From the NCBI GenBank assembly GCA_002295325.1, contig DBGA01000043.1, positions 7,532-20,790 of the forward strand: a stretch of DNA of 13,259 nucleotides. Direction: 5' to 3'. The translations under genes were made by a program, and so were the position numbers. This DNA comes from Ruminococcaceae bacterium UBA866. GTDB lineage: Bacteria; Bacillota; Clostridia; Oscillospirales; Ruminococcaceae. The notes beneath the pieces were generated by a model. That model saw nothing but the letters and a program-made list of their open reading frames with translations. It did not search any database and was not told the DNA's origin. Positions within the stretch are counted from its first letter, which is position 1. Each line of letters opens with the position of its first letter. Positions 6,163 to 13,259 of the stretch are shown in pieces.

Positions 6163-6537
6163 ATGTTTCAAAGTCCACTCCTGCTGTTGGATAACAGCTC
6201 AATGATGTCAGCTATTAATCGTGGAGATTATAAATGCACTGATTTAACCTTTGAGGAAGCGAAAAGTATTATTGAAATGTATGACGCAAATCATATATTA
6301 CGTTGTTTTTATGATAGTAACATTGAAAATATTATTTATAGTTACCTAGGGATTGAAAGTAGAAACTTTGAATACAAACAAATTCGAGATATGCATGTAA
6401 ATCAAGATGGTATAGTATTTAAGCTTTACACCACACCCTCCGAAACTCAACCGATTATTATCACTGATAAAGGGGTCGAAGCTAAAAAGATTGAAAATAT
6501 TTATGTGTATTGTCAATTAATTTCTAGGATTGAATAA
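6163..6537 (+). CDS. Divergent DUF1874 (STIV B116 / AcrIII-1 fold)-like protein
   Basis: 124 residues. The order of elements follows DUF1874 as I know it. LLLLDNSSMM (6-15) stands where the family has a LNA/LNS strand, LTFEEAKSII (28-37) where it has L-EEAK-LL, and YDSNIENIIYSYLGIE (50-65) where it has GHEATA--LS-LLG. DGIVFKLYTTPSE (82-94) stands for the VFRL-RLPEG strand, and VYCQLISRIE (115-124) for the terminal LLERL. The His that cleaves cyclic tetra-adenylate in AcrIII-1/Crn2 ring nucleases aligns with Tyr50, and the Arg of RLPEG/RLEEG aligns with Thr, although Glu94 is kept. If the reading is right, it is a non-catalytic or repurposed member. Context gives no CRISPR genes. GAAAGGTTG is a modest ribosome binding site. 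Own promoter and a strong terminator make it monocistronic. The family call is by eye and uncertain. Confidence 0.55.
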   Translation: MFQSPLLLLDNSSMMSAINRGDYKCTDLTFEEAKSIIEMYDANHILRCFYDSNIENIIYSYLGIESRNFEYKQIRDMHVNQDGIVFKLYTTPSETQPIIITDKGVEAKKIENIYVYCQLISRIE

Positions 6538-6586
6538 ATAATATTTACGTATTCTTTTATTTATAGTTTGGAATATATTAAGCTAC

Positions 6587-6623
6587 AAAAAGTCATCTAG
6601 GTAGATTACCTAGATGACTTTTT
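6587..6623. terminator. Bidirectional intrinsic terminator
   Basis: A 17-bp perfect stem (6587-6603 with 6607-6623) with a 3-nt loop and five A/T at each end. It ends the DUF1874-like gene on the plus strand and the serine dehydratase/Eis-like unit on the minus strand. Confidence 0.9.
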
Positions 6624-6645
6624 AATGTTATATATAAGCGATCGA

Positions 6646-7791
6646 CTAACAGCAGTCCAAAGGAGGAATAAACAAAGGTAACGGAAACCATGCTTTTGCA
6701 GGCTCTGGCAGTTTTATTGTGCTATTTAAAAAGTCACCAGCAGGAGAAAATAGATGTAGCATTGCATCTAAATTAGAAAATTCCACATCTGGTTTTCCAG
6801 TGTAATCTTCTATTGTAATTTTTTTGCTATGTGCACAAATCAAGATGGTTTCATCTCCAATTTTCATTGCAACCTCTCCGTCGGGCATATCTGCATAACT
6901 TGCTTTAAGCTCCATGAAAGCCTTGATTACAGTTTTATAATCAAAAATATTAATGCTGTGATTTATTGTTAATTTATAAGCCTCACAAATGTTTGATAGA
7001 TAAGCGAGTTTTTCTTGCTCAAATAATGAAACATTGACTTGAATCTCGTCTAGCTTTTCTTTTGTGATAAGCACTTTTATTACAAAAGGCAGTCTATTCA
7101 TATCACTTAGTACAAGCTCCATGATTGAGTTACCACTTCTCACAACATAGCCACAAAAATCCCCGTCACATTTAATGGCATAAATTTTACTTTTCCATGA
7201 TGAAACAACATCAAAAAATTCAACAGGGTTTCTTACCCCTGCAAGTTTTTGTGTTTTATGAAGATTATATGCCTCTTCAATCAGAGTTTCATCTTTTGAA
7301 GTTAGCAGTTCAATAGAAATGTTTGAGCAGTCAAGTTCTTTATACGCGTGTTTTACGTTTGTTGAGGTTATTGTGAAGGTAACTTGCATACCACAAGGTT
7401 CATATCCAAAGTACTCGTATCTTTGACGTTGACCACCCAATACGCTAAAATGATACCCATCCTTTTTCATATCAGCGATTGCAGTGTTCATTAGCTCCTT
7501 CATATATCCACACCCTCTAGCATAGGGGTGGACAGCTACTGTACCTATTCCGCAAGTTTTTAAAAGGGTATCTCCAACCTTTATATCAGATGGTAAAGCG
7601 AGCAGCATGGCTTTGATTTTCCCATTATCCTTAACAAGATAATGATGCTCGGCAGTGTTATATTTATCTGAATAGACCTTTGGCAAAAGCTGTTTAAAGT
7701 CATGTGGTGCTTCGTTTTGACTAAAAATATAATTTGCAAAATCAATAATATCGTCGATGTCAGCTGGTGTTCCTTTGCAGTATTCAATCAT
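6646..7791 (-). CDS. Eis-family GNAT N-acetyltransferase
   Basis: 381 residues, the usual Eis length: an N-terminal GNAT domain (about 1-145), a second degenerate GNAT domain, and a C-terminal sterol-carrier-like region ending near WFPLPLFIPPL. Motif A, VAVHPYARGCGYMKEL (85-100), binds acetyl-CoA. QRYEYFGYEPCG (123-134) contains the Tyr area that serves as general acid in Eis. Family members acetylate amines on aminoglycosides, peptides or proteins; the substrate here is unknown. AGGAG lies about 9 nt from the ATG. It starts 24 nt after the sdaAA stop and so is probably the last gene of that operon, with the 6587-6623 terminator 22 nt after its stop. Confidence 0.82.
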   Translation of the reverse strand: MIEYCKGTPADIDDIIDFANYIFSQNEAPHDFKQLLPKVYSDKYNTAEHHYLVKDNGKIKAMLLALPSDIKVGDTLLKTCGIGTVAVHPYARGCGYMKELMNTAIADMKKDGYHFSVLGGQRQRYEYFGYEPCGMQVTFTITSTNVKHAYKELDCSNISIELLTSKDETLIEEAYNLHKTQKLAGVRNPVEFFDVVSSWKSKIYAIKCDGDFCGYVVRSGNSIMELVLSDMNRLPFVIKVLITKEKLDEIQVNVSLFEQEKLAYLSNICEAYKLTINHSINIFDYKTVIKAFMELKASYADMPDGEVAMKIGDETILICAHSKKITIEDYTGKPDVEFSNLDAMLHLFSPAGDFLNSTIKLPEPAKAWFPLPLFIPPLDCC

Positions 7792-7815
7792 AAATTCAAT
7801 GCTCCTATCATTTTG

Positions 7816-8697
7816 TCAATTTTTGTTCAAGACTTTCTTTTTAAGTGCAATACCCGTAGGGGTAACTGCAAGCCCTCCCAAAGCAGTTTCACGGAGCTCA
7901 ACGCTCATATTCTTCCCAATATCATACATAGCATCAACCACTTCTCCAAAAGGAATATAACTTTCAACCCCAGATAATGCCAAGTCTGCACAGGTAATCG
8001 CATTTACTGTACCCGAGGCATTGCGTTTGATACAAGGAATTTCTACCAATCCAGCAACCGGATCGCAAACCAGCCCTAATATATTTTTTAATGCAATAGC
8101 CGCAGCGTGAAACGCCATTTTAGGTGTGCCTCCCATTAGTTCAACGATTGCAGCAGCGCCCATTGCAGCAGCAGAGCCACACTCTGCTTGGCATCCACCC
8201 TCAGCGCCTGACAGGCTAGCCTTTGCTCCAATAATCAAACCTATTCCACCCGCTGTAAAAAGGGCATCAATGATTTCATCATCAGTTTTGTTATATTTCT
8301 TTGCAGTTGACAATATTGCAGCAGGAACAATTCCACAAGAACCGGCTGTAGGACAAGCAACAATTCTATTCATCGAAGCATTTACCTCTGAGCAAGATAA
8401 TGCCATTGCCATGGCAAATGAAACAACATCACCACAAATACTTTTGCCCGATTTAATATACTCGGTATATTTATAGGAGTCTGAGCCTGTAAGTCCACTA
8501 ACTGAATTGATAGGCTCATTCATCCCCTTGGAAGTTGAATCTCGCATAACTTCAAGGCTTTTAAACATTCCTTTTCTTATTTCATCAAGGGTGATATCCT
8601 TATTGAGGCTAAGCTCATGATTTTTTGTATATTGGCTGATAGAAATCTGGTCGGTTTCAAGCTCAATAAGTAGTTTTTCTACATTTAATTCAAACAT
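7816..8697 (-). CDS. sdaAA: L-serine dehydratase, iron-sulfur-dependent, alpha subunit
   Basis: 293 residues; with the beta subunit it deaminates L-serine to pyruvate and ammonia in the cytoplasm. Conserved Cys stretches that hold the catalytic [4Fe-4S] cluster are present: ACPTAGSCGIVPA, then EGGCQAECGSAAAMGAAA, and LVCDPVAGLVEIPC. Two start choices exist. An ATG at 8709 has no ribosome binding site. The ATG at 8697 follows GGAG (8704-8707) by 6 nt and begins MFELNVEKL, so it is preferred; an ATG at 8700 is only 3 nt from that site. It lies about 50 nt after the beta-subunit gene and 24 nt before the Eis-like gene. The split two-gene form is typical of Clostridia and other anaerobes. The cluster is oxygen-labile, consistent with anaerobic life. 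Confidence 0.93.
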   Translation of the reverse strand: MFELNVEKLLIELETDQISISQYTKNHELSLNKDITLDEIRKGMFKSLEVMRDSTSKGMNEPINSVSGLTGSDSYKYTEYIKSGKSICGDVVSFAMAMALSCSEVNASMNRIVACPTAGSCGIVPAAILSTAKKYNKTDDEIIDALFTAGGIGLIIGAKASLSGAEGGCQAECGSAAAMGAAAIVELMGGTPKMAFHAAAIALKNILGLVCDPVAGLVEIPCIKRNASGTVNAITCADLALSGVESYIPFGEVVDAMYDIGKNMSVELRETALGGLAVTPTGIALKKKVLNKN

Positions 8698-8749
8698 CAT
8701 ATTCTCCATTTTTTATTGCATTTTCTTAATATATTCTGACGTTTCACGA

Positions 8750-9415
8750 TCACGCTTCGAGCAAAATTGCTCTGGTAATACCATCTATATCTCTAATGCT
8801 TGACAACAACGACTTGTCTATTTTTCCATCAAGTTCAATGTACATAGCCGCAGTATCGGTGTTTTCAATTCTGTTGACTCTCATGTTTCCTATATTAATC
8901 ATGCTCTTGTATAGCAAATAGGTTATGTTTGATACAACTCCCGGAGTATCCTTATGTTTTGTAACTAATATCGGATTTTCTCCTGTAAAATATACGTGTA
9001 TATCGTCAATGCAAGTAATGACAACACTTCCACCACCGATTGAGCTGCCTGTAACCGACACTGTATCGCCGTCTTTTGTGGTAATCACACATTTTACAGT
9101 GTTTGGGTGAACATCACCTAAATCTGCTGGGGTAAAGTTGTAGTTTAGACCCATGTCATCAGCCAATTCAAATGCATCTCTAAGCCTATAATCCGAGGAA
9201 TCGATATCCATAATTCCGGCAAGCAAAGCCTTGTCCGTACCATGACCCTGATAGGTTTCGGCAAATGAACCATGTAGCAAAAAATCTACACTAGCAATGT
9301 CTCCACCCGAAAGATACCGTGCCATTCTGCCAAGTCTTGCAGCTCCTGCTGTATGTGAGCTTGAGGGTCCAACCATAATTGGACCTATTATTTCAAAAAC
9401 ACTGTTATATTTCAT
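8750..9415 (-). CDS. sdaAB: L-serine dehydratase, iron-sulfur-dependent, beta subunit
   Basis: 221 residues, the family length. The N-terminal serine dehydratase beta domain shows IGPIMVGPSSSHTAGAARLG (10-29), the signature substrate-site stretch. VHPNTVKCV and a glycine-rich SIGGGSV follow in mid-protein. The C-terminal ACT domain (about 148-221, starting near ILVTKHKDTPGVVSNI) is probably a regulatory amino-acid-binding module. AAGGAGAA ends about 5 nt before the ATG. It is the first gene of the sdaAB-sdaAA-eis-like unit, whose leader carries a hairpin and two candidate promoters. Confidence 0.93.
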   Translation of the reverse strand: MKYNSVFEIIGPIMVGPSSSHTAGAARLGRMARYLSGGDIASVDFLLHGSFAETYQGHGTDKALLAGIMDIDSSDYRLRDAFELADDMGLNYNFTPADLGDVHPNTVKCVITTKDGDTVSVTGSSIGGGSVVITCIDDIHVYFTGENPILVTKHKDTPGVVSNITYLLYKSMINIGNMRVNRIENTDTAAMYIELDGKIDKSLLSSIRDIDGITRAILLEA

Positions 9416-9438
9416 AAGTTCTCCTTAGGTAACGTGTT

Positions 9439-9444
9439 ATTATA
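9439..9444 (-). promoter_or_regulatory. Alternative -10 for the serine dehydratase operon
   Basis: A perfect TATAAT on the minus strand, 23 nt before the sdaAB start, but the -35 position reads ATGCAT, a poor match. It lies downstream of the leader hairpin, so transcripts from it would avoid that hairpin. Confidence 0.35.
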
Positions 9445-9454
9445 TTTCAATATG

Positions 9455-9497
9455 AAAAGAGATGCATACAAAATATAAATTTGAAATACATCTCTTT
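9455..9497 (-). terminator. Hairpin before sdaAB: terminator of the upstream gene or leader attenuator
   Basis: A 12-pair stem (9456-9467 with 9486-9497) with an 18-nt loop, followed on the minus strand by UUUUC. The single non-Watson-Crick pair is G-U on the minus strand and C-A on the plus strand, which supports minus-strand use. It lies about 75 nt past the dehydrogenase stop. Confidence 0.5.
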
Positions 9498-9527
9498 AAA
9501 ATCTAATCACAATTGTTTTACAATACT

Positions 9528-9556
9528 AATATACCCCAATTTTCCCTAAATTGCAA
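9528..9556 (-). promoter_or_regulatory. Candidate promoter of the serine dehydratase operon
   Basis: On the minus strand, TTGCAA (9551-9556), a 17-nt spacer and TATATT (9528-9533). It gives a leader of about 105 nt that contains the hairpin at 9455-9497. Confidence 0.5.
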
Positions 9557-9571
9557 CTAACTACTATTAAT

Positions 9572-10567
9572 TTAGTGCGTAGACATTTTTGCGGCATATG
9601 CACGGTCTATTTCACAGCTAAGAGGCTCATCATTTAAGAACTTATGAATATCATTTATAACAGATTGGGTTACAACCAGTCGCCTATCTATTGTAGGGCC
9701 GCCCATATGTGGCATTAGAATTGCATTTTTACAGCCAATTAGTTCATGGTCTACCGGAAGCGGCTCAGTTTCATATACATCTAAAACGGCATGAATTTTC
9801 TCGGTTTTGAGTACTCTGCATAGTGCTTTCTCATCAATTACTGCACCTCTGGCGGTGTTAATAATGAGCGCACCCTCTTTCATAGAACGCAATAAATCTT
9901 CGGTTATCAAATGATAATTCTCCTGTGTCATTCCACTATGAATTGAAACGATGTCGCAGGTTTCAAAAATCTCCTCAAGACTTGCTTTTTGCATATTGTA
10001 TTTGTCAAGCTCCTCTTGTGCTATATGTCTGGAAAACACCTTGATTTTTACGTTAAATATTTGTAGCAATTGCACTGCAATCTGTGCAATCATTCCATAA
10101 CCTACAATGCCGACTGTTTTATTAAGTAATCCCTTGTTATAAAAGTTTCTAGGCCATATACCTTGTTTTAATTCTGATGAGAATTTAGGGATATCTCTAA
10201 GCGATGCCAATGCATATGCAATTACACTCTCTGCAACCGATTCAGCAAAAATTCTATTTCCACTAAGTACCCTAATCCCCTGTTCATATACGGCGTCGGT
10301 CACATATGGTTTTACAGAACCACCCGTATGGGCGATAAGCTTTAGATTGTTTGCATTTGAAAGCACATCTTCATTAAATACTTCAGTGCCCCAGCCTGTA
10401 ACGCATATATCTATATCTTTTACTTTTTCCTTTAGTTCATCATGGGTAAATTGATTTGAGGTGTCGTTCCATATTACTTCTCCCATTTTCTCAAACTGAC
10501 CTATTAAATCAGCATCAAAAAAGGTATCAAATATTTGCCCCTTTGGTATTGTTACTAATATTTTCAT
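9572..10567 (-). CDS. D-2-hydroxyacid dehydrogenase
   Basis: 331 residues. The nucleotide-binding fold is inserted between two halves of the catalytic domain: GIVGYGMIA (153-161), then the catalytic Arg240 in NTARGAVID, Glu268 in DVYETEPL and His287 in PHMGG. It interconverts a 2-keto acid and the D-2-hydroxy acid. After the second strand of the Rossmann fold it reads VFSR (177-180) rather than an acidic residue, which hints at NADP(H) preference (inference). There is no C-terminal ACT domain, so it is not a long-form 3-phosphoglycerate dehydrogenase. The ATG at 10567 shares an A with the TAA of the preceding gene (TAATG), so translation is probably coupled; a GTG two codons earlier is a less likely start. 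Its job is tied to the beta-helix and solute-binding genes upstream, suggesting catabolism of an imported sugar acid. Confidence 0.85.
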   Translation of the reverse strand: MKILVTIPKGQIFDTFFDADLIGQFEKMGEVIWNDTSNQFTHDELKEKVKDIDICVTGWGTEVFNEDVLSNANNLKLIAHTGGSVKPYVTDAVYEQGIRVLSGNRIFAESVAESVIAYALASLRDIPKFSSELKQGIWPRNFYNKGLLNKTVGIVGYGMIAQIAVQLLQIFNVKIKVFSRHIAQEELDKYNMQKASLEEIFETCDIVSIHSGMTQENYHLITEDLLRSMKEGALIINTARGAVIDEKALCRVLKTEKIHAVLDVYETEPLPVDHELIGCKNAILMPHMGGPTIDRRLVVTQSVINDIHKFLNDEPLSCEIDRAYAAKMSTH

Positions 10568-12096
10568 TAACACTCACCATCTTTTCTTTGTGTATTTGTT
10601 ATCGTAATTTTACTTGTTACTTTTTTCTCTCCATCTGATGTAATTTCTATTCCATCAGTGAAATAACTGTCTTGTACAACGCAAGGACGTTTTGAACGCG
10701 CGCTTCGCTGTGTAAAAATAAGCTTGTCGGCACTACAGCCTCTGATTTGAACACCGTCTGCATTTATCAGCATTGTTCCACATTGTGGGTACTTTTCAGT
10801 TTTTATAATCTGCACATCTTCAATTGTCAAATCCGTTACCTTAGCGTGGGCGATAAACCAACAGGCAGAATGACGCTTCACGCTGATACGTTTTGCACTT
10901 TCGCCCCAAGTAAATCCACTATTTGCAAATGAAATCAAGCCAGAGTTGCCAACATAGGTCAAATCGTGCTCAAACTGTCCATGGGTTACAAACGCGCCAT
11001 GGAAATCACCGTCACCATGGCAATTTTCTACCATTGAAAAGGCACTGCCAGTAAAGTCATTAAGGTGACGAGAATTGCTGGCAACACAATCTCTAACCTT
11101 ACCATATAAGCAGTGTATCTGTTGTGTCAGATATCCTGTTCCACCAACTACAACCTCCACAGGGTTTGTAAGGGAACATTTTTGGGTTACAAAATTTGTG
11201 TTGTGTCGCCTTAATATAACCGGCCAATATGTGTGGTGTCCATTTATCCCAAAGCAGTTACAGTTGTATGCATATTCGAGCGCAAGCGGTTGAGCACCGT
11301 GCTCCTCACCACCATAATTACCCCAAAAAATCATGTTTGAAATGTTTACATTTTCAACTGGCAACACCTTTGTATAAGTAATAAATCTTCCTTTTTCTAC
11401 TTCCCATCCCATTTTATAATTAAATCTTACATGGGTTTTATCAATTATTTCGGTGACCATAAGCATTTTATCAATCTCTTTTTCTTCTCTGCCCGAAAGA
11501 TTGTCAACCATTACAACCCACCACTCATAAAGCTTAAAGTCGTCGGAATTTTCAACCTCAAAAATATCATAAAATTCATTGAGTGTGTTCGTTAACTCTA
11601 AACGTTGACGAGTATCTGTCAGCGTTCCTTTAAAGTGCATTATCGCACCAAATGGGTCATTGTGTGATGCGGGCTCAATTCCGTTTGTGTAAACGTTATT
11701 GGAGTGAAAATCTATATCAATATTGCTTCTTTGGAATTTGTGTCTTTTGGTAAAACGCAGGTCTGTGTATGCGTGAATTTTCTTAACATACTTATCCTCT
11801 ACCATCGCAGCCAGTGCAACATCGGCTTCTACTGTTGCGTCAAATATTCCAAAGTATCTAAAATCACACTCTCCGTTATGGAGTAGGTGAAATCTGCCAG
11901 CCTCATCCTGCGAGCTGTTAGGATTGATAACTAAACCACCGTTATGTGGCTTTGTGCTATCTTTTTTATAAATATATTTTAATGTAATTCCATCGCTTGG
12001 AGAGTAGTAACCCTCCGAAATAACAATGTCATCCTGATTTAAATTGCTTAGTTCAATCTTTGATAGCTCGCTAATTGAGCAAATATGATAAACCAT
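10567..12096 (-). CDS. Right-handed parallel beta-helix (pectate-lyase-superfamily-like) protein, no signal peptide
   Basis: 509 residues. After an 80-residue lead-in, FRYFGIFDATVEADVALAAM (79-98) resembles the FGAxGDGxxDDTxAL entry motif of pectate-lyase/glycoside-hydrolase-28-type beta helices. It continues through short-period strands rich in Asn, His, Cys and aromatic residues to a C-terminal set of repeats (TDLTIEDVQII, ADGVQIRGCSADKLIF). The N-terminus MVYHICSISELSK has no signal peptide or lipobox, so the protein probably stays in the cytoplasm. AAAGGAGG precedes the ATG by about 9 nt. It lies between a sugar-binding protein gene and a dehydrogenase gene, so a lyase, hydrolase or epimerase acting on an imported oligosaccharide fits. 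I cannot point to catalytic residues, and no specific family is claimed. Confidence 0.7.
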   Translation of the reverse strand: MVYHICSISELSKIELSNLNQDDIVISEGYYSPSDGITLKYIYKKDSTKPHNGGLVINPNSSQDEAGRFHLLHNGECDFRYFGIFDATVEADVALAAMVEDKYVKKIHAYTDLRFTKRHKFQRSNIDIDFHSNNVYTNGIEPASHNDPFGAIMHFKGTLTDTRQRLELTNTLNEFYDIFEVENSDDFKLYEWWVVMVDNLSGREEKEIDKMLMVTEIIDKTHVRFNYKMGWEVEKGRFITYTKVLPVENVNISNMIFWGNYGGEEHGAQPLALEYAYNCNCFGINGHHTYWPVILRRHNTNFVTQKCSLTNPVEVVVGGTGYLTQQIHCLYGKVRDCVASNSRHLNDFTGSAFSMVENCHGDGDFHGAFVTHGQFEHDLTYVGNSGLISFANSGFTWGESAKRISVKRHSACWFIAHAKVTDLTIEDVQIIKTEKYPQCGTMLINADGVQIRGCSADKLIFTQRSARSKRPCVVQDSYFTDGIEITSDGEKKVTSKITITNTQRKDGEC

Positions 12097-12118
12097 TATA
12101 ATTTTGCCTCCTTTGCCG

Positions 12119-12171
12119 AAAAAAATTTGAAATAGTAGGAGGAATTTAAATTGAATTCCCCCTACTATTTC
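12119..12171 (-). terminator. Intercistronic terminator between solute-binding and beta-helix genes
   Basis: An 18-pair stem (12129-12146 with 12154-12171) with a 7-nt loop, followed on the minus strand by AAA and seven U (12125-12119). The one imperfect pair is G-U on the minus strand. It lies only about 20 nt before the next start codon, so it likely lowers, rather than ends, expression of the two downstream genes. Confidence 0.88.
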
Positions 12172-12179
12172 TTTGTCAA
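12150..12179 (-). promoter_or_regulatory. Possible weak promoter embedded in the terminator
   Basis: A perfect -35 TTGACA (12174-12179) is followed after 18 nt by a poor -10, TTCAAT (12150-12155), in the hairpin loop. A transcript from it would lack the left half of the stem and so escape the terminator. Confidence 0.25.
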
Positions 12180-12201
12180 AACCTAATTTGTATGCAGTTT
12201 T

Positions 12202-13259
12202 TTATTTTGCAATTGCAGCATTCCATCTTACAAGTGCATCTTCTTTAATTTTTAGTAGTTTAGAAAGACCAATATTTTCAAGTTCTTTAATGTAGTTATC
12301 AAATCCCTTTTCAATATCCTCTTCGCCAACGATAAACTTAGTTGTTTTTTGAGTTACATATAATAGTAAGTCATTTTCAATTGTGTTACCTGCATCTGAT
12401 TCCTCAGTTGTAAATCTTACGTTTACAGGATATGCCGCTTTATAGAAAGGTTTTTGTTGTTGCTCTACTTGAGTAACTTTCATCTTCATTAATGGGTTAC
12501 CTTCAGGCATAGCACCAAAGTCCAATAAACCTGGAAGTGACATATTTACAGAAATAAGTTTGTTGATGTCACCAAAGTTTTTGATTGGATCAATAAACGA
12601 ATAAGCTGCTTTTGTGTTGTCCGTATAATCCCAGTGCTCGCCTTGATAACCTAAGAAAGCAGTGTTTCCACTGAAACCATCCGCTGCATTTTCTTCTGTT
12701 GCATAGAACATATCAAGTAGGCGCATTGCTGCTTCTGGGTATTTGCATCCACTTGTGATAATTCCTTTACTTGTGTATAGGCTAATTGGAACTGGAACTG
12801 CTTTTTTTGTGTTGGTTGGAGAAGTTAAACCAGACAATGAAAGTTGCTCTGATTTTGTTTTCTCTGCGTCTAACATTGTAGGAGAGGCGCTGTAAACACC
12901 TACTGTGCCCTCTTTTACTTTTGCTTGCCATTGTTGTGAAGTTTGAGTTGAGAATTCTGGGTCAAGTAGACCTTCTTTGTATAGTCTATGTGAATACAAC
13001 AAAAAGTCCTTGTATTCTTTCATTGCAGGAACATAAAGAACCTTGCCAGCATCATCAATATCAAAGCCTATCATACCGGTCATACCTGTAAATGCTGGAA
13101 GGATAACAGGATTAAGAGCAGATAATGCTAAGCCTGAGAAAGGAATCTCGTCGTTTGGATTGCCGTTTCCGTTAGCGTCTTTTTCTTTAAATGCTTTTAA
13201 CATTGTATAAAGTTCATCAGTAGTTTCTGGAACTTTATCAATTCCTACATTCTTCATCC
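12202..13259 (-). CDS. Extracellular solute-binding protein of a carbohydrate ABC transporter (partial, N-terminus beyond window)
   Basis: The C-terminal part, about 352 residues, is in frame to the window edge; the Met nearest the edge is internal, in a stretch resembling DWLxKLGLxVPTTxDELY. It resembles the YtcQ/LplA-type binding lipoproteins of Firmicutes. TTDELYTMLKAFKEKDANGN is followed by the Asp/Asn-rich turn (NGNPNDEIP) that binds calcium in this family, and later YPEAAMRLLDMFYATEEN and the usual C-terminal helical end. It captures a sugar or oligosaccharide outside the cell for a permease pair that should lie beyond the window. The signal peptide/lipobox is not visible. It is the promoter-proximal gene for the beta-helix and dehydrogenase genes, separated from them by a strong hairpin, which typically keeps the binding protein in excess. 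Confidence 0.87.
   Translation of the reverse strand, partial: MKNVGIDKVPETTDELYTMLKAFKEKDANGNGNPNDEIPFSGLALSALNPVILPAFTGMTGMIGFDIDDAGKVLYVPAMKEYKDFLLYSHRLYKEGLLDPEFSTQTSQQWQAKVKEGTVGVYSASPTMLDAEKTKSEQLSLSGLTSPTNTKKAVPVPISLYTSKGIITSGCKYPEAAMRLLDMFYATEENAADGFSGNTAFLGYQGEHWDYTDNTKAAYSFIDPIKNFGDINKLISVNMSLPGLLDFGAMPEGNPLMKMKVTQVEQQQKPFYKAAYPVNVRFTTEESDAGNTIENDLLLYVTQKTTKFIVGEEDIEKGFDNYIKELENIGLSKLLKIKEDALVRWNAAIAK

Noticed and set aside
9572..10567. Phosphoglycerate dehydrogenase (serA) paired with serine dehydratase
   Set aside because: It lacks the ACT or other regulatory domain, and belongs by a TAATG overlap to the upstream beta-helix unit, not to the sda unit.
1589..11886. Many 60-116 codon open frames opposite or inside the named genes
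   Set aside because: They overlap well-supported genes in other frames, lack good ribosome binding sites and show no recognisable domains.
1..13259. CRISPR array, tRNA or rRNA genes, insertion sequence or phage integration site
   Set aside because: No regularly spaced repeats, cloverleaf-like segments, transposase or integrase frames were seen in any region.

Overview
The window is AT-rich, densely packed and Gram-positive in style. Ribosome binding sites are strong (AAGGAGG type), promoters are sigma-A-like, and intrinsic terminators are numerous. An oxygen-sensitive two-subunit [4Fe-4S] L-serine dehydratase, a NapH-type iron-sulfur membrane protein, a DUF1540 protein and a Lys-type MurE together point to an anaerobic member of the Clostridia or a related Firmicutes group. 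Nothing in the window fixes genus or species.

Region 1 (1-3542) is a divergent cell-wall-like cluster. On the minus strand, an arginase that retains the residues reading the alpha-amino/carboxylate end of arginine is followed by a D-aspartate-ligase-like ATP-grasp enzyme, cut by the window edge. On the plus strand is a full-length MurE of the streptococcal/lactobacillal L-Lys type, with an altered amino-acid-selecting loop (EDPG instead of DDPN). Two promoters lie back to back, their -35 boxes 8 bp apart. My best hypothesis is that arginase makes L-ornithine, MurE places a diamino acid in the peptidoglycan stem, and the ATP-grasp enzyme adds D-Asp (or a similar residue) to its side-chain amine.

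Region 2 (3462-5170) holds small accessory genes: a BltD-like GNAT acetyltransferase, an ASCH-domain protein, a 34-residue membrane peptide and a DUF1540 cysteine-rich protein, separated by hairpin terminators.

Region 3 (5171-6623) holds a NapH-like Fe-S membrane protein whose promoter carries a Crp/Fnr-like palindrome at about -41. It is followed by a 124-residue protein that I read as a divergent member of DUF1874 (the STIV B116 / AcrIII-1 ring-nuclease fold) lacking the catalytic His. A bidirectional terminator closes the region.

Region 4 (6646-9556, minus strand) is a probable operon sdaAB-sdaAA-eis-like: L-serine dehydratase beta and alpha subunits, then an Eis-family acetyltransferase. 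A hairpin sits in the leader.

Region 5 (9572-13259, minus strand) looks like the end of a carbohydrate-uptake operon. It contains a YtcQ/LplA-type solute-binding protein (partial), an intercistronic terminator, a cytoplasmic-looking right-handed beta-helix protein, and a D-2-hydroxyacid dehydrogenase joined to it by a TAATG stop-start overlap. The specific sugar cannot be read from the sequence.
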